Below are positions 31,791-43,374 of a DNA stretch of 64,000 nt, one piece after another. The number at the start of each line of letters is the position of its first letter. Position 1 is the first letter of the stretch. Made by a program: the position numbers and the translations under genes. Source of the stretch: Cryptomeria japonica (Eukaryota; Streptophyta; Pinopsida; Cupressales; Cupressaceae); contig NC_081413.1 in the NCBI RefSeq assembly GCF_030272615.1, positions 98,984,239 to 99,048,238 on the forward strand, written 5' to 3'. The notes below the pieces were generated by a model that was given only the letters and a program-made list of their open reading frames with translations, was not told the DNA's origin and searched no databases.

Positions 31791-33502
31791 GAGTTCCTCT
31801 GTATCAGTTTTGTACCATTTTGTATAATGATGTAGACACCTGCGGGTGATTGTAGCCATATGATTTTGACATCATTGTATCATGACACTTTATATATATA
31901 TATATGAGATGATGCATCTTTGCGGCAACTATATGCATGTGTACCTATGTGATGAGATGTTCTTATGTGATGCTTATAATATGGATGCAAATATGTATAT
32001 GATGCAATGCAATTTTTTTTTTTTGTTCGTTTATGTTTTATATGTGTATGCATGATGCAAATGTGAATGTAAGTAATGCAAATGAATATGATAATGCAAA
32101 TATAAATTGTGCTAACAAGTGTTGTGTGCAGGATGTGATGCAGTTGTGATATCTATATGTATGTATGAAATGCTTATATGTGGTAATGTAGGTGCAACTA
32201 CATGAAATGCAAATGTTTTTGGTGTGTCATTATACTCAGTCATGTGATAGCAGGCTACGCGGACTCGAGAAGGATGATGAAAGTCAATCAAGAAAGGGGG
32301 GATGAAAGACAGAAGATATGAAAGTGAAAGAGCTTCTTGTGCGTTATCATCATTGAGCTTTATTATGGCAAAATAGGTTATGACAATCGAGGCATATGTT
32401 CGACCTAGAAAGTCATTGTACCTATTTGCATGGAGATAAGACAGTCACAAACAAGGAATGCCCCAATTCATACTAGACTCACAGTGTCCTCATATCCTTG
32501 GACAAGTCATAGCATTACTAAGAGACAATCCACAGACAGAAAATACAAATAGGTGACGATATCCCATCCTCGCCTTTCTAGTCAAAGACATCCTGGAGAT
32601 AGAATCTCTAGTCAAAGACATCCCGGAAAAGCTAAAAGACATGTCACAAAAAAAAGATGAAATCAAAAGAAAACCAAGACTCGACACCAACATCCACTGT
32701 AGTCCTCAAGTTTAGTGTCTCTTGTCACTTGTATAAGTTTTATTTGATTGTGGTCACAATGTTTACTTTCACAGAAAGGATAGATAGCACTAAACCATAA
32801 TGTTGTCTGAGTCTGTTGAAAGATTTGATTTGTTGAAGCCCATTGTTGCCGTTGTGTCTCATCTGAAACTGACTAAATCCATGAAATTGATACTTTATTG
32901 CAAAGAAGACGGAACTTTATTTCGGATCTGTGATGCAAATGTTGCTTTATTGCGGATTGTGTGCGGATAGACTGAAGGAAGTTGGAAGAAACTGTCCTCC
33001 TCGAAACATGTGATGTTCTCAGTTCCACACCCATCACTAGACGTAGGATTTTCCTTAGCCACAGATAGGATCTGGTTTATTATGGATGGAAAAGGGATGA
33101 AAAGGAATGTTTATTATGAATGGTGAACCAATCTTGGGTAGATCAATAACAAGCCATGATGGGAATGGGTAAGTTTATTATGAACGAATAGGTTGTGAGT
33201 GTGTGCAAAGTGAAAGGATGAAAGAGAATCCTGAAGGAGGGAGGAGCAATGTCTCTACGCATGGCGCTGGTGACCCAGTTTTCACCATGGTACTTGCCCA
33301 GGGCACCACCGAAGTGGTTTTCACCATTGGACGAAATTATTTCTCTTTACTTTTTTCAAATTTTCAATGTTTTTTGTGTCACAAGGCGCCTGTTTGCCAG
33401 GTTTTCACCAAGTAACGATTTTTTTTGTTTTATAATTTTTTTTTTTGTATTTTTGAAATTTTTGATTTTTTTGCATTTTTGAAATTAGGATATTCCGAAG
33501 AG
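31791..33502. other. TP2 spacer between convergent units
   Basis: This is the same spacer as 13425-15250 and shows no gene. It includes gtatatgatg-rich sequence, ctttattgcggat words near 32890-32960, the block at about 33280-33330 and a T-rich tract at 33418-33480. Confidence 0.7.
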
Positions 33503-34989
33503 CTATGTGTAAAACCTGCGAAGGTGCATGCTGTTGATAGGATCCTCCAAAGGTTCACCTTCTGTAGTTGAGAGCTGATATGCCCCAGATCCATATGCTG
33601 CTGTAATGATGTAAGGACCAAGCCAATTTGGTTCGAACTTGCCCTTCTTCTCTCTGTCTTGCTGATTTTTGGGATTTTCTCTGAGAACTAATCACCTACC
33701 TCAAATGTGCGAGGCTTGACCTTGTGATTGTAGCTGCGACTCATTCATTGTTGGTAAGCCTTGAGATGACTATAAGCAGTTTGTCTTCGTTCATCCAATA
33801 GTTCCAGCTCTTGTAAGCGAGAGACCCTGTAGTCTTCATCACTGATGATGTTTTGCAAAGAGACCCGTAAAGAGGGTAGCTCGACCTCAATAGGCAAGAT
33901 GGCTTCAGAACCATAGACTAGTGAATAGGGTGTAGCTCCTGTAGGTGTACAGACACTTGTGCGGTAGGCCCAAAGTGCAGGATTAAGTTGAATATGCCAA
34001 TTACGACCAACATCGTCGACTGTCTTCTTTAGGATTTTAAGGATCGTTTTGTTAGACGCCTCAGCTTGGCCATTGCCTTGGGGGTAGTATGGTGTGGAGA
34101 AACGATGGGAGATATGGAAGCGGTCATAGAGTTCACGAACATCCTGATTATTGAAGGGACGCCCGTCATCAGTGATAATGGAAATAGGAATACCGTATCG
34201 GCAAATGATATAGTTGAGGATGAATGTAGCAATCTGTTTTCCAGTAACTTGTGTGAGAGGCACGGCTTCAATCCATTTTGTAAAATACTCTGTGGCAGTG
34301 ATAATGAATTTATGACCATTGGAAGAAGGAGGGTGAATCTTGCCTATGAGATCGAGTCCCCACTGACAAAAGGGCCAAGGAGACGCAAGTGGTTGAAGTT
34401 CTTGTGCTAGCGCATGTATGAGATCTCCATGAATTTGACATTGCTTACATTTCTTGACAAACTGATATGAGTCTTTCTCCATATTGGGCCAGTAATATCC
34501 AGTCCTGATGAGTTTCTTGGCCAAGGTAGGACCACTAGCATGTGGACCACATATCCCTTCATGCACTTCCCATAACGCAATCTGAGCTTCGTCGCTTTCT
34601 AAACATCTAAGAAGAGTGCCATCTAGACCTCGCCGATATAGGATATCAGCTAAAATGACATATCGAGAGGATTGGTGAATGAAAGTGCGACGTTGGTTAT
34701 TTGATAGATCAGGAGGTAAAGTATTATCTCGTAGGTATGTGAAAATGGAACCATATAACTGGGATTCGGGACCGACCACGCATAGCATCTCAGTAGGCAT
34801 GATCTCATATGAAGGGACCAAAAGGTTATCCACCAAGAACTCATAGAGGGTCTCGTTTGGAGGTAAATCAATCAATGAAGCAATTGTAGCCATGGCATCT
34901 GCGGCACGATTTTGCTCTCTTGGTATCTGCTCAAAGTCTATCTTTGTAAAGTGTTGTTTTAGATCATCCACCATTTGTTTATAAGGCAT
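33503..34989 (-). pseudogene. TP2 integrase with second RNase H tail
   Basis: The open part (33745-34989, 414 codons) begins with the end of the second RNase H (IPREQNRAADAMATIASL). It continues with the integrase zinc module (HEGICGPH, then CKQC) and the catalytic core: Asp about residue 213 (GLDLIGKI), Asp about 274 (IITDDGRPF) and Glu about 310 (GQAEASNKT), spaced as D-D-35-E. All three acids are present. From 33744 the frame is shifted, and the C-terminal module (FEPNWLGPYIITA, DPINSMHLRRFYT) ends at TAG 33503-33505. Integrase inserts the DNA copy; the 5-bp target duplications here agree with gypsy integrase. Confidence 0.9.
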
Positions 34990-35017
34990 TAACTTTTCAT
35001 CTTTTGTTTGATAATCA

Positions 35018-35506
35018 CTAGTTGCTTGACGGATAACAAGTTGGGAGTCTCCAAAAACACGAAGTTCCTGGATCTTCCATTGAACTGCAATTCATAATCC
35101 TGGTTGTTAATGCCTCATATTCTGCTATATTGTTAGTGCAAGGAAATGATAAGCGGTATGATTTTGGTATAGAATCCCCTTGAGGAGTTATAAAGAGGAT
35201 GCCAGCTCCTGCCCCATGCTGTGTATATGAGCCGTCAAAGTATAGTTGCCATGGCTTTGTATGTGACATTGTCAAAATGGATTCATCTGGAAATTCTGAA
35301 CTTAGAGGGACATCATCTATCATGGGAGCATCTGCTAATTGATCTGCGATGGCTTGTCCTTTTATTGCTTTTCTGTCCACATACTCGATGTCGAATTCAC
35401 TCAGTATCATTACCCATTTGGCCAGTCGCCTAGTAAGTGTTGCCTTATTGAGAAGGTATTTCAGCGGATCTCTCCTTGCAACTAACTTTGTCTTATGAGT
35501 AAGCAT
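35018..35506 (-). pseudogene. TP2 RNase H tail and second (archaeal-type) RNase H
   Basis: The N-terminal part (HKTKLVARRDPLKYLLNK, LAKWVMILSEFDIEYVDRKA) is the end of the normal gypsy RNase H. After a linker comes KPWQLYFDGSYTQHGAGAGI and NNIAEYEAL, the start of a second RNase H with its catalytic Asp in FDGS and Glu in AEYEAL. The frame shifts near 35090 and resumes in the next ORF. Two RNase H domains between RT and integrase are characteristic of the plant Tat lineage. Confidence 0.88.
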
Positions 35507-36559
35507 GTAATGTCATAATTTCTGTGAAGCAAAGACCACAACGAGGCATGCGCGCTCAATTGGTGTGTAGTTTAGCTCATATCCCACCAATGTGCGACTG
35601 ATATAATATACTGCTTTTTCCTTGCCTTAAGCAATTTGTTGCGCTAAGAGTGCCCCCAATGCTATTGGAGTAGCTGAAATGTATAATAACAGTGGTTGAT
35701 CTGGAACTGGTGGCATCAGAACTGGTGGATTTAGAAGATAATCTTTGAGCGTCTGGAAAGCCTGTTGACAGTTGTCATCCCATTTGAATTTGATATTTTT
35801 ATGTAGCAGGTGTTGAAAAGGATTACACTTATCTGCCAGTTGTGCTATGAATCTTCGAATGGATTGGAGTCTGCCTTGTAAGGATCGAAGTTGACTGATA
35901 TTTCTTGGTGGTTGCATTTCCAAGATAGCTTTGACTTTTGCTGGATCCGCTTCAATTCCTCTTTTGGATACAATGAATCCTAGGAGCTTCCCAGAGGTTA
36001 CTCCAAAGACACATTTCTTAGGGTTTAATCTTACTTTGTATTTTTCCAACCGATCAAAGGCAACTGAAAGTATGTCTAGATGTGTATTTCTATCTATTGA
36101 TTTGACCAAGAAGTTGTCAACATAATCTTCCACAGTTACATGCATGAGATCATGAAAGATAGTAGTCATGGCTCTTTGATATGTAGCACCTGCATTCTTT
36201 AGCCCGAAAGGCATGACATTCCAGCAGAAAGTTCCCCATGGACAAGTAAATGATGTTTTGTGTTGATCCTCGGGTGCGATCCTTATTTGATTATAACCAG
36301 AGAATCCATCCATCAATGATAACATTTCATGACCTGCTGTGAGATCGACAATCAAGTCAATGTTTGGTAATGGGAAGTCATCCTTTGGACAAGCTTTGTT
36401 GATGTCTCTGAAATCTGTGCAAATTCTGATGCTGCGATCTGGTTTACTAACAGGTACCAAGTTGGAGATCCATTCAGGATAATCAATTGGGCATATGAAT
36501 CCGACATCGAGTAATTTCTCAAGTTCTGCTTTGACTAGTAATGCCACTTGTGGATGCAT
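35507..36559 (-). pseudogene. TP2 reverse transcriptase and first RNase H (active site mutated)
   Basis: The open frame 35627-36559 (310 codons) shows RT landmarks in order: LLDVGFICPIDYPEWISNLV, CTDFRDINKACPKDDFPLP, LMDGFSGYNQIRIAPEDQ, FCWNVMPFGLKNAGATYQRA and VEDYVDNFLVKS. Gypsy RT has YVDD at the last motif. Here the second Asp is Asn (codon at 36113-36115), which should abolish polymerisation. The plus strand shows T before G there, fitting a CpG transition. The first RNase H begins FKWDDNCQQAF and LLLYISATPIALGALLAQ, then meets a TAA (about 35624) and a TGA where Trp is usual (near 35515). Confidence 0.92.
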
Positions 36560-36571
36560 TTTTCTTAATTT

Positions 36572-37462
36572 CTATTTTACTGGTTTTGCCCCCGGTTTGA
36601 CTATCAGATGATGCATTACCAAATCCGGATCCAATCCAGGCATATCAACGTATGACCAGGCGAAGTTGTTTTGTCGCTCTTTGAAGAAACTTATGAATTT
36701 TGACCTTTCAGACTCTGTCAGTGATTGAGCTAGGAATATGTTGTGTGGAACCTCTTCTGTACCGATGTTTGTTTTGATAGTCTCCTCTACCAACTTGGAT
36801 GATTTTTCCTCATATGATGCTGGGAGAATGTCGAGCCTTCCATCTTCGGGCGCCTCAGAGAGGTTTTCACCCTCACATACGTCCTTTCTTTTTACTTTTT
36901 TGGGGTCAGATAGTGCCACAATGTGGTTTTCGCCATAAGACCCTTGATTTGTTCTTATTTTCACATTTTTGCGACTGGAAGGTCCGACACCCTCACCAAA
37001 ATATGCCACGCTATTGAGTTCTATGGTGTATCCTGCTCTATGATCTCCAAGGGGAAGATCATCTCGTATGCCTAGATAGTCAATAAAAGCTTCATCATTT
37101 TGGAATGTATCCAACTGTGCCGGTCCTTCATGATCCCAGTCAATGAGTTGGTGGTGAACAAGGGGAAGGCCGTTAATGTCTTCGAAGTTAGCGGGGCTAA
37201 GAGTGAAGATGTGGTTATATTCAGGTATGTCAAGGTAATTATCGAGGTCATCGATGGCACTCTCCTCATCAGTCTCGATCACGAGCGAATCCAAATTATC
37301 ATCACTAGTAGCGCATTCTGGAACAGGTGTTCTCATCCTATGTGATTTCAACCTGGAATTTGTTATAAAACTCCTCCTCTTCTGTGGGTTCACCTGGCTC
37401 TCTGAATGTCTCAGTGAGCTTGTAGTCACTGGAAGACTTGTCGGAACCCCATTCCCATTCAT
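36572..37462 (-). pseudogene. TP2 linker between protease and RT
   Basis: This frame of 296 codons is acidic. It includes DEESAIDDLDNYLDIPEYNH, the motif HQLIDWDHEGPAQ and, near its end, ERQNNFAWSYVDMPGLDPDL, which is the usual lead-in to plant gypsy RT. It overlaps the preceding frame by 125 nt in another frame, so a frameshift lies near 37340-37460. A stop at 36572 separates it from RT by four codons. Confidence 0.8.
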
Positions 37463-38189
37463 TGGAATCTGTGGAATAGCAATTCTCTTGTTGAATTTTG
37501 GCAGCTTTGATTTGTAAGGCTTCTTCTGTCCTTTGGGTGTGGACCTTGGAAGTTAAGAAACCGAGTCCTTTCGAGCATTCCTTCTTGAAAGTCAATTCAG
37601 GTTGTAAAGGTTCAATGATGCCTTCCTTTCGTAACCCCAGAGGGCTTTTTCCATCATACCCAAATTTTTGTAGAATTTTGAAGCCTTTGCCATATTTCTC
37701 ACATGGTAGATTGATGTGGTCTTGTGTTTCCTCTTCATTGTCTCTAAAAAACATTTGGTATAAATCTTCCTCTTCTAGTTCACCCCATCTTTGAAAGGTA
37801 GTAGGGTCCCATTTGAGCGTCATGATGGAGATTTGCTTGTTAGGATGTGGTCTTCCATATTCTTTTGGGGAACTCATGACTTGTCTTAAGTACATGGTCT
37901 GATTGAAAGTATATTCCCCCATGCCTTTGTCCTGAAACTTGCCTATAAGCTCACCTTGTTTTGATGTCGAAGGTTTTAGTGACTCAGGATCAGTGTATGC
38001 TGATGAAGGAACAACCTCCCGATTACTAGGAATGATGGTCTCAGTCTTTGATTTCAGGTTACTGCAGTATATGAATGGATTAGGATCACCATTAACTGTT
38101 ACTTCCACTCCATTATGAGGAAACTTAATGCATTGGTGATATGTGGATGGGACTGCCCTCATTTCATGAATCCAAGGACGTCCTAGCAA
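37338..38189 (-). pseudogene. TP2 protease end with G-patch region
   Basis: The frame begins at GRPWIHEM, the last conserved motif of the protease, then runs through a Lys/Ser-rich stretch to GKGFKILQKFGYDGKSPLGL (residues about 166-186). That has the glycine spacing of a G-patch domain, a short nucleic-acid-associated module also found next to protease in some retroelements. It is absent from TP1 and TP3. The upstream frame ends at 38183, so a small deletion near 38190 breaks gag-protease. Confidence 0.75.
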
Positions 38190-40972
38190 TATTTATAAGT
38201 GAGATTTAAATCCAGGACTTGACAGACCACATCCTTTGTAACTAGCCCAACTCTGAGAGGTAAGATGACTGTACCCTTGGATGAATGCTCTTCATCATCA
38301 TATGCTTTAATGGTGATCTTATTTGTAGAATTCACAGCTTTATCAGAATATCCCAATTGTGTGATAGTGCTTAATGTGCAAATGTTTAGACCTGCTCCTC
38401 CATCTATCAGGACTCGTTTTATTCGATGTTTGTGTATGAAGGCTTCAATGTGTAATGGCACATTATGCGGCTGACTTATAGAGGCGTCATCAGCTTCTGT
38501 GAAAGTAAGTGAATGTGGAATGGAAAGGTATCCCACCATGGCTTGAAACTGGTCCACGTTTAGATCAGTAGGAACAGAAGTATCTCTCAAGATTTTGTCA
38601 AGAATGGCTTTATGTGTGGAAGATATGCGTAATAGTTCAAGGATTGAAATGAGCGCGGGTGTCTTCTCTAACTGTTCTACAAGGTCATACTCAGGTTTGG
38701 TTGATGAAGAAGCTGTGTTTTTAGTTGGAGCACCTTGCAAAGTGATTTTGCCTCGACGGGTTGTAACATGACATTCAGAGGTAGGTTCAGAAGAAGATCC
38801 AACACCTTTTAGGACAATCGTGGGTCTCTGAGTAGAATTCTCAGACACTTTGTCCTTGATGATAATGGTAGAGACATAATTGTCCATTGAAATGTGATTA
38901 ATAGTTGAATCATAATTGTAAGATGCTCTAGTATAGTTGGTTTGATCCTCTGTGACTTTAGCTTTTCCCTTGTCATGTTTTGGGAATGGTTCCTTAAACA
39001 TCTCATGTTCTTGATTAGACGAATGTCCCTCAATCTCAATGTCACCTCTATCAATGAGATCCTGTATGATGTTCTTCAGTCGATGACAATTTCCTGTCTT
39101 ATGACCCTTGCTCTTATGAAATTCACAATACTCATCATCATTCCACCAATTTGGTTTAACCTTTGGTTCATATGGAGGAAAATCTGGGATAGTGATTACT
39201 TTGTTTGCCACAAGCTTCTTGAAAACTGACTCAAGTGGTTCCCCCAATGGAGTGTACTTCCTTCGTGACCTGGAAGTTGTTTGAGTATTCACTTGATTGT
39301 TTGTAGAACTTGATCTTGAAAAGATGACTTTGGGTCGCACCGTGTTGGCATCAACAACGCCATCATTGACTGTGTTCTTGTTTTTATTCCAAAATCTTAG
39401 CTTATCTTTTCCTTTAAAGTCATCTTTGTTTTCCTTGAATGTTTTAATGACTCTGTGTTCAATTAAGACCTTTTCTGTTGCTAAGCCTTTTTCAATGACG
39501 TCCTTGAAGGTGGACAAACAAGCTTTCCTTAAGTCATAACCAATGTCTTTGTTAAAATTTTGTGTGAACATTTCTACCATTTGTTTCTGTGGAATTTCAC
39601 AAGAGCATCTGCTGGCTAGATTTCTCCATCTTTGTAAAAATGATGCAAAAGACTCTCCCTCTTTTTGCTTGGTGTTGTACAAAGTAGTGACTGATATGTC
39701 TGTCTCTATGTTGTAGGAGAAATGTTGAATGAATGCCTCTGCTAAGTCACCCCATGACTTAATTCTAGGTGGAAGTTGGGAGAACCATTCCATAGCTTGA
39801 TCGCCTAAGATTTGTGGGAATAATCTCATCAAATATGTCTCTTTTGCTGCTACCTCAATGCAAGCTGTGAAAAATTGTCTTATGTGTGCCTTAGGATCCC
39901 CTTTTCCTCTATACTTGTCAAATTTAGGCGTCACAAAGTGTGTAGGAAAATGAGGCATTGGAATGCTCTTGTCAAATGGATAAGGACATATGTCTCTCAT
40001 TGTGTATGTTGGCTTCGGTGTATTTATGTCCTCCATTTTCTTTTGTAAGTCTCTGATTTGTTGTTCCAAACTGCTCTTAGGTGGAGATTGACTTCTTGGA
40101 CCATATCCTATGTTTGAGGTACCCATTGGAGGAGGAGCATGTTGCATATATGGATGATATTGATCATACACATGTTCATATGGAGGAGGTCTATAATGAT
40201 GCTGCGTATATGGACCACTTGGTATAGATTCATGTTGAGGAACACCATATCTATTTTGTGCATGTATACCATATTCTACAGGCATGTCATGTTCCATTGT
40301 GTTGCCCCCAAATTTGACGCGGTGTTTCCTTGTGTCCAAATTTTGAGCATGCCTTGGAATATCCCATTGCTTTGGTGGTTGATCTTTAGCATTGATATGT
40401 GATTGAGCATATTTTTCTCCATAAGATTTCCATAATGGTCTACAAAGGTGAGTATCATATGTTTGACCATGTGTATGTGGGACCTCTGGTTTTTGAAGCA
40501 AAGCTGATGGTGATTCAGGTACCATATATGGTCCTCTATTTCCTCCACTATTAGGTCTCCTTTGATCCATGTTGGAGTGAGGTTGTTGCAAAGGTTGATG
40601 TTCCATTATTTGAGACATGTCAAAATCATGAGGTATCTTGGCTCCACTTTGTGCCATCATTTGTAAGAAGTATTGTCTATCCCTCCTCATTATTTCCTCA
40701 ACCGATCGATTGAAATGGGGATTCATAATGGATTCTTCCACATCTGCTGAATGTACTGAAAAGTTGTCCACATTGTCATTGTGTGTAGCATTGTTGTTTA
40801 TAGTGTCCATGTTCTCAACATTTGGAATGTTTCTATAGACATCCATGTCAGGTAATGTAGTATGATCAGAATTGAAAAAGATATCATTGTCATACTCATA
40901 AGAACTCATGTTTGCGGACTCTTGAGCCTCTTTAGTTTCTCTCCTAGATTTTTGAAGACGGGTTTCAACCAT
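38183..40972 (-). CDS. TP2 gag-protease, long ORF (C-terminus frameshifted)
   Basis: This 929-codon frame is the longest in the window. The ATG at 40972 gives MVETRLQKSRRETKEAQ and is shared by TP1 and TP3. Residues 1-150 are acidic and Asn-rich; 200-320 are Pro/His/Tyr-rich (PPPYEHVYDQYHPYMQH). The capsid-like domain lies at about 330-480 (LFPQILGDQAMEWFSQLPPR near 380). The zinc knuckle near 614-627 is CEFHKSKGHKTGNC, a C-X2-H-X4-H-X4-C variant common in plant gypsy gag. The protease active site is DGGAG (about 855), where most relatives have D-S/T-G. The frame ends early at LTYKYC, where TP1 continues as LTYNILLGRPW. Confidence 0.92.
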   Translation of the reverse strand: MVETRLQKSRRETKEAQESANMSSYEYDNDIFFNSDHTTLPDMDVYRNIPNVENMDTINNNATHNDNVDNFSVHSADVEESIMNPHFNRSVEEIMRRDRQYFLQMMAQSGAKIPHDFDMSQIMEHQPLQQPHSNMDQRRPNSGGNRGPYMVPESPSALLQKPEVPHTHGQTYDTHLCRPLWKSYGEKYAQSHINAKDQPPKQWDIPRHAQNLDTRKHRVKFGGNTMEHDMPVEYGIHAQNRYGVPQHESIPSGPYTQHHYRPPPYEHVYDQYHPYMQHAPPPMGTSNIGYGPRSQSPPKSSLEQQIRDLQKKMEDINTPKPTYTMRDICPYPFDKSIPMPHFPTHFVTPKFDKYRGKGDPKAHIRQFFTACIEVAAKETYLMRLFPQILGDQAMEWFSQLPPRIKSWGDLAEAFIQHFSYNIETDISVTTLYNTKQKEGESFASFLQRWRNLASRCSCEIPQKQMVEMFTQNFNKDIGYDLRKACLSTFKDVIEKGLATEKVLIEHRVIKTFKENKDDFKGKDKLRFWNKNKNTVNDGVVDANTVRPKVIFSRSSSTNNQVNTQTTSRSRRKYTPLGEPLESVFKKLVANKVITIPDFPPYEPKVKPNWWNDDEYCEFHKSKGHKTGNCHRLKNIIQDLIDRGDIEIEGHSSNQEHEMFKEPFPKHDKGKAKVTEDQTNYTRASYNYDSTINHISMDNYVSTIIIKDKVSENSTQRPTIVLKGVGSSSEPTSECHVTTRRGKITLQGAPTKNTASSSTKPEYDLVEQLEKTPALISILELLRISSTHKAILDKILRDTSVPTDLNVDQFQAMVGYLSIPHSLTFTEADDASISQPHNVPLHIEAFIHKHRIKRVLIDGGAGLNICTLSTITQLGYSDKAVNSTNKITIKAYDDEEHSSKGTVILPLRVGLVTKDVVCQVLDLNLTYKYC

Positions 40973-43353
40973 GAACTAGGTATTGACCAAGATGTGTGAG
41001 ACTAGATGAGAAATGGAAAGAGTATGGAAGACCAAGAGTTGGATGGAATGTAAATGAGTCTGAAGTGTACTTGCAATGCCCAAAGTGTAAGACCAAGTAT
41101 GTATGTAGTAGAGTAGGTGTAACTTCCAAAGAGAGGATAGTTTCTCTTGATGAGGTAAGTTGACCTTGAATCTAAGTAAAACCAAATGAGACCCAAAGGT
41201 AAGAAACCTTGATGAGGGACCACTTAGCAAAGTGTTGTTGTATGTAGTGTTTTGACAAAGTATGATGAGGACAAGCAAGTGACCTTTTGACTCAAGTTTA
41301 GACAATTGTGAATGTAATGTAAGGTGTAAAGCAATGATGGACTTTGTGAGACCCAAAGACAGGTTGAATGCTAAATGAAACCCTGGAGAAATGACCTAGG
41401 AAGCTCAAGAATTCTGAAACTGACTGTGTTTGTTTGCTGGACTGTAACCGTTTTTCAATTCTCGACACAGACGTGCCTGTATACTCCACAGACGCGGTTT
41501 CCCTACACAAACGCTTCTCTATTTAACACAGACGTGCTTATGAGTTTTTTGTTTATGTTTGCTGGACTGTAACAGTTTTTCAATTTCTCGACACAGACGT
41601 GCCTGTATACTCCACAGATGCGGTTTCCCTACATAGAGGCTTCTCTGTTTAACACAGATGCGCTTCTGAGATTTTTTTGTTTGTCAAATGCAATGTTGAC
41701 TGTTGGAACACAGACGCGATTCTGTCCTTCACAGACGCGGCTAGACAACACAGATGCTATTATGCCCGACACATACGCGTTTCTGCAAATTTTTTGCAAT
41801 TTTTCCAATCTGTGAAGTTGTTTTGTTGTGACCCAATCTGACTATTTGACTGTTTTTCATGACAAGAGGACACAATGTTGATGAAGACCCAATGTTTGCA
41901 AGTGTTTAGACTCAAAATGACTCCAAGAAAAGTGTGTTGTTTGATGTAAAAAATGTTTTGCATACACTTGAAGACACAAAAGACACAATGTTTTGCGGTT
42001 TGGTCCTGAATGTTTTGAATGTTTAACATAAGTCAAGCACAATTCTTATGGCTGGCCAAGACAATAGTTGTTGATCCCACATGGGGTTTTACCCCCGAGG
42101 CTACGCTATTCAGAGCGGATACTTAGATGCTTGACCTCACTGGCTCCACCCTCGGCACTCACTTCTCGGGTCAGCCAAGCATCAGTCCCCATGAAAACTC
42201 CCCATGGCGAACTTTGTATCTCTACTAAGAACCGTATGTGTGTGGGCCGCTACCAGAGGTCTGACCTCCTGCCCCAACAACTAGAAGGATTTGGGCTTCT
42301 AAAACAAAATGGTGCTAGTAAGGGCATCCACTCGTGTGGCCATACAGGCGGCACTTTCAGCTCTGTAAATACAGAAGGCTCCCAGCCGGTAGGGGTTACG
42401 CCCTACAAATGATCAAATAAATTTGATCAAACGGGTTTATGGGGAGACATAGTGTCGGTATGAACTAATCAGCACACGTTATTCATAGTTTTCACCATGA
42501 ATACATTTATTTATAGTGGTTCGGAAGAAGATGGCTTTTCTTTTGCTACCACTTGGGTCGTTCTCTTCTCACTAGTAGTCCTAATGACCACACGGGAAGA
42601 TAGGCCCTCTAAAGATTAAACAAAGAGAGCCTATTGCTCAAGACACAAAAGACAATGATTCAATTTTAGTGCACCAATGGAAGTGTTTGCTAGTCTATGA
42701 AAACAAGGCACACAATAAAAATCCAAAAACCCTTGCCAAGGACCTGCAGCAAAGATTTGTTAGTAGTTTGGGTTGTTTTCAAATGATCACCCCTTCCTGC
42801 AAGCACACAAGTTAGGTAAATTTTAAAACCCAAAAGACTTTATGAAAATAGGGGCCTTCAACCAAACGATTTTGCTTCCAAGACAAGCTGCACCAATTTT
42901 GCTAGCTAGATCTGAAAATGTTAGTCCAAAAATAAACCAGATCTGAAACCCTAAATGCAAAATCCGAAAACTGAATCAATAAAACTTCAAAATTTTGAAA
43001 CAGGTGATACACATACGCGATTACCCTCGACACAGACATGACTCTGCGACACAAACGCGGTTCTGTGAGACACAGACGCGAATAAAAACCACAGACACGC
43101 TTCCCAGACACAGACGCGGTTAAAAATGACACAGACGCGTTTCCGTAACATAGACGCGCCTTTCGGAAACCTGCAAAATAAAATTTTGTCAAAAACACGG
43201 ACGCGCTTCAAGATGTCACAGACACGCTAGAAAATCAAAAACGCGATCCGAAATTATGCAGACGCGAAAATGTCAAAATGTTGTCGGAGATGCCAGATCT
43301 GCAACTTCAAACACAAAATCTACAACAAAAGGTTAAATGCAAAAGGGACAAGA
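40973..43353 (-). other. TP2 5' leader with two motif clusters
   Basis: The 2.4-kb leader includes a gag-proximal conserved part (40976-41400), a CGCGTCTGTGT-type cluster (41462-41790), a GC-richer conserved block (42060-42420) and a second, denser cluster (43008-43270) next to the primer site. No recognisable upstream gene. Minus-strand frames across the clusters translate the motif as RVCV repeats, which I take as incidental. Confidence 0.65.
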
Positions 43354-43371
43354 GTCCCACCGGGCGTGCCA
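43354..43371 (-). other. TP2 primer binding site
   Basis: The minus strand reads TGGCACGCCCGGTGGGAC three bases inside the 5' LTR. Confidence 0.85.
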
Positions 43372-43374
43372 AAA

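Noticed and set aside
34066-34410. 114-codon plus-strand frame opposite TP2 integrase
   Set aside because: It is a shadow of the integrase coding sequence in another frame.
42068-42412. 114-codon plus-strand open frame in the TP2 leader
   Set aside because: It lies in the GC-richer conserved leader block opposite to the element direction. The frame is not kept open in TP1 or TP3, and no motif is visible.
42987-43211. RVCV-repeat proteins encoded across the leader clusters
   Set aside because: The repeats simply translate the CGCGTCTGTGT motif, with different frames in different copies. I treat the motif as nucleic-acid level.
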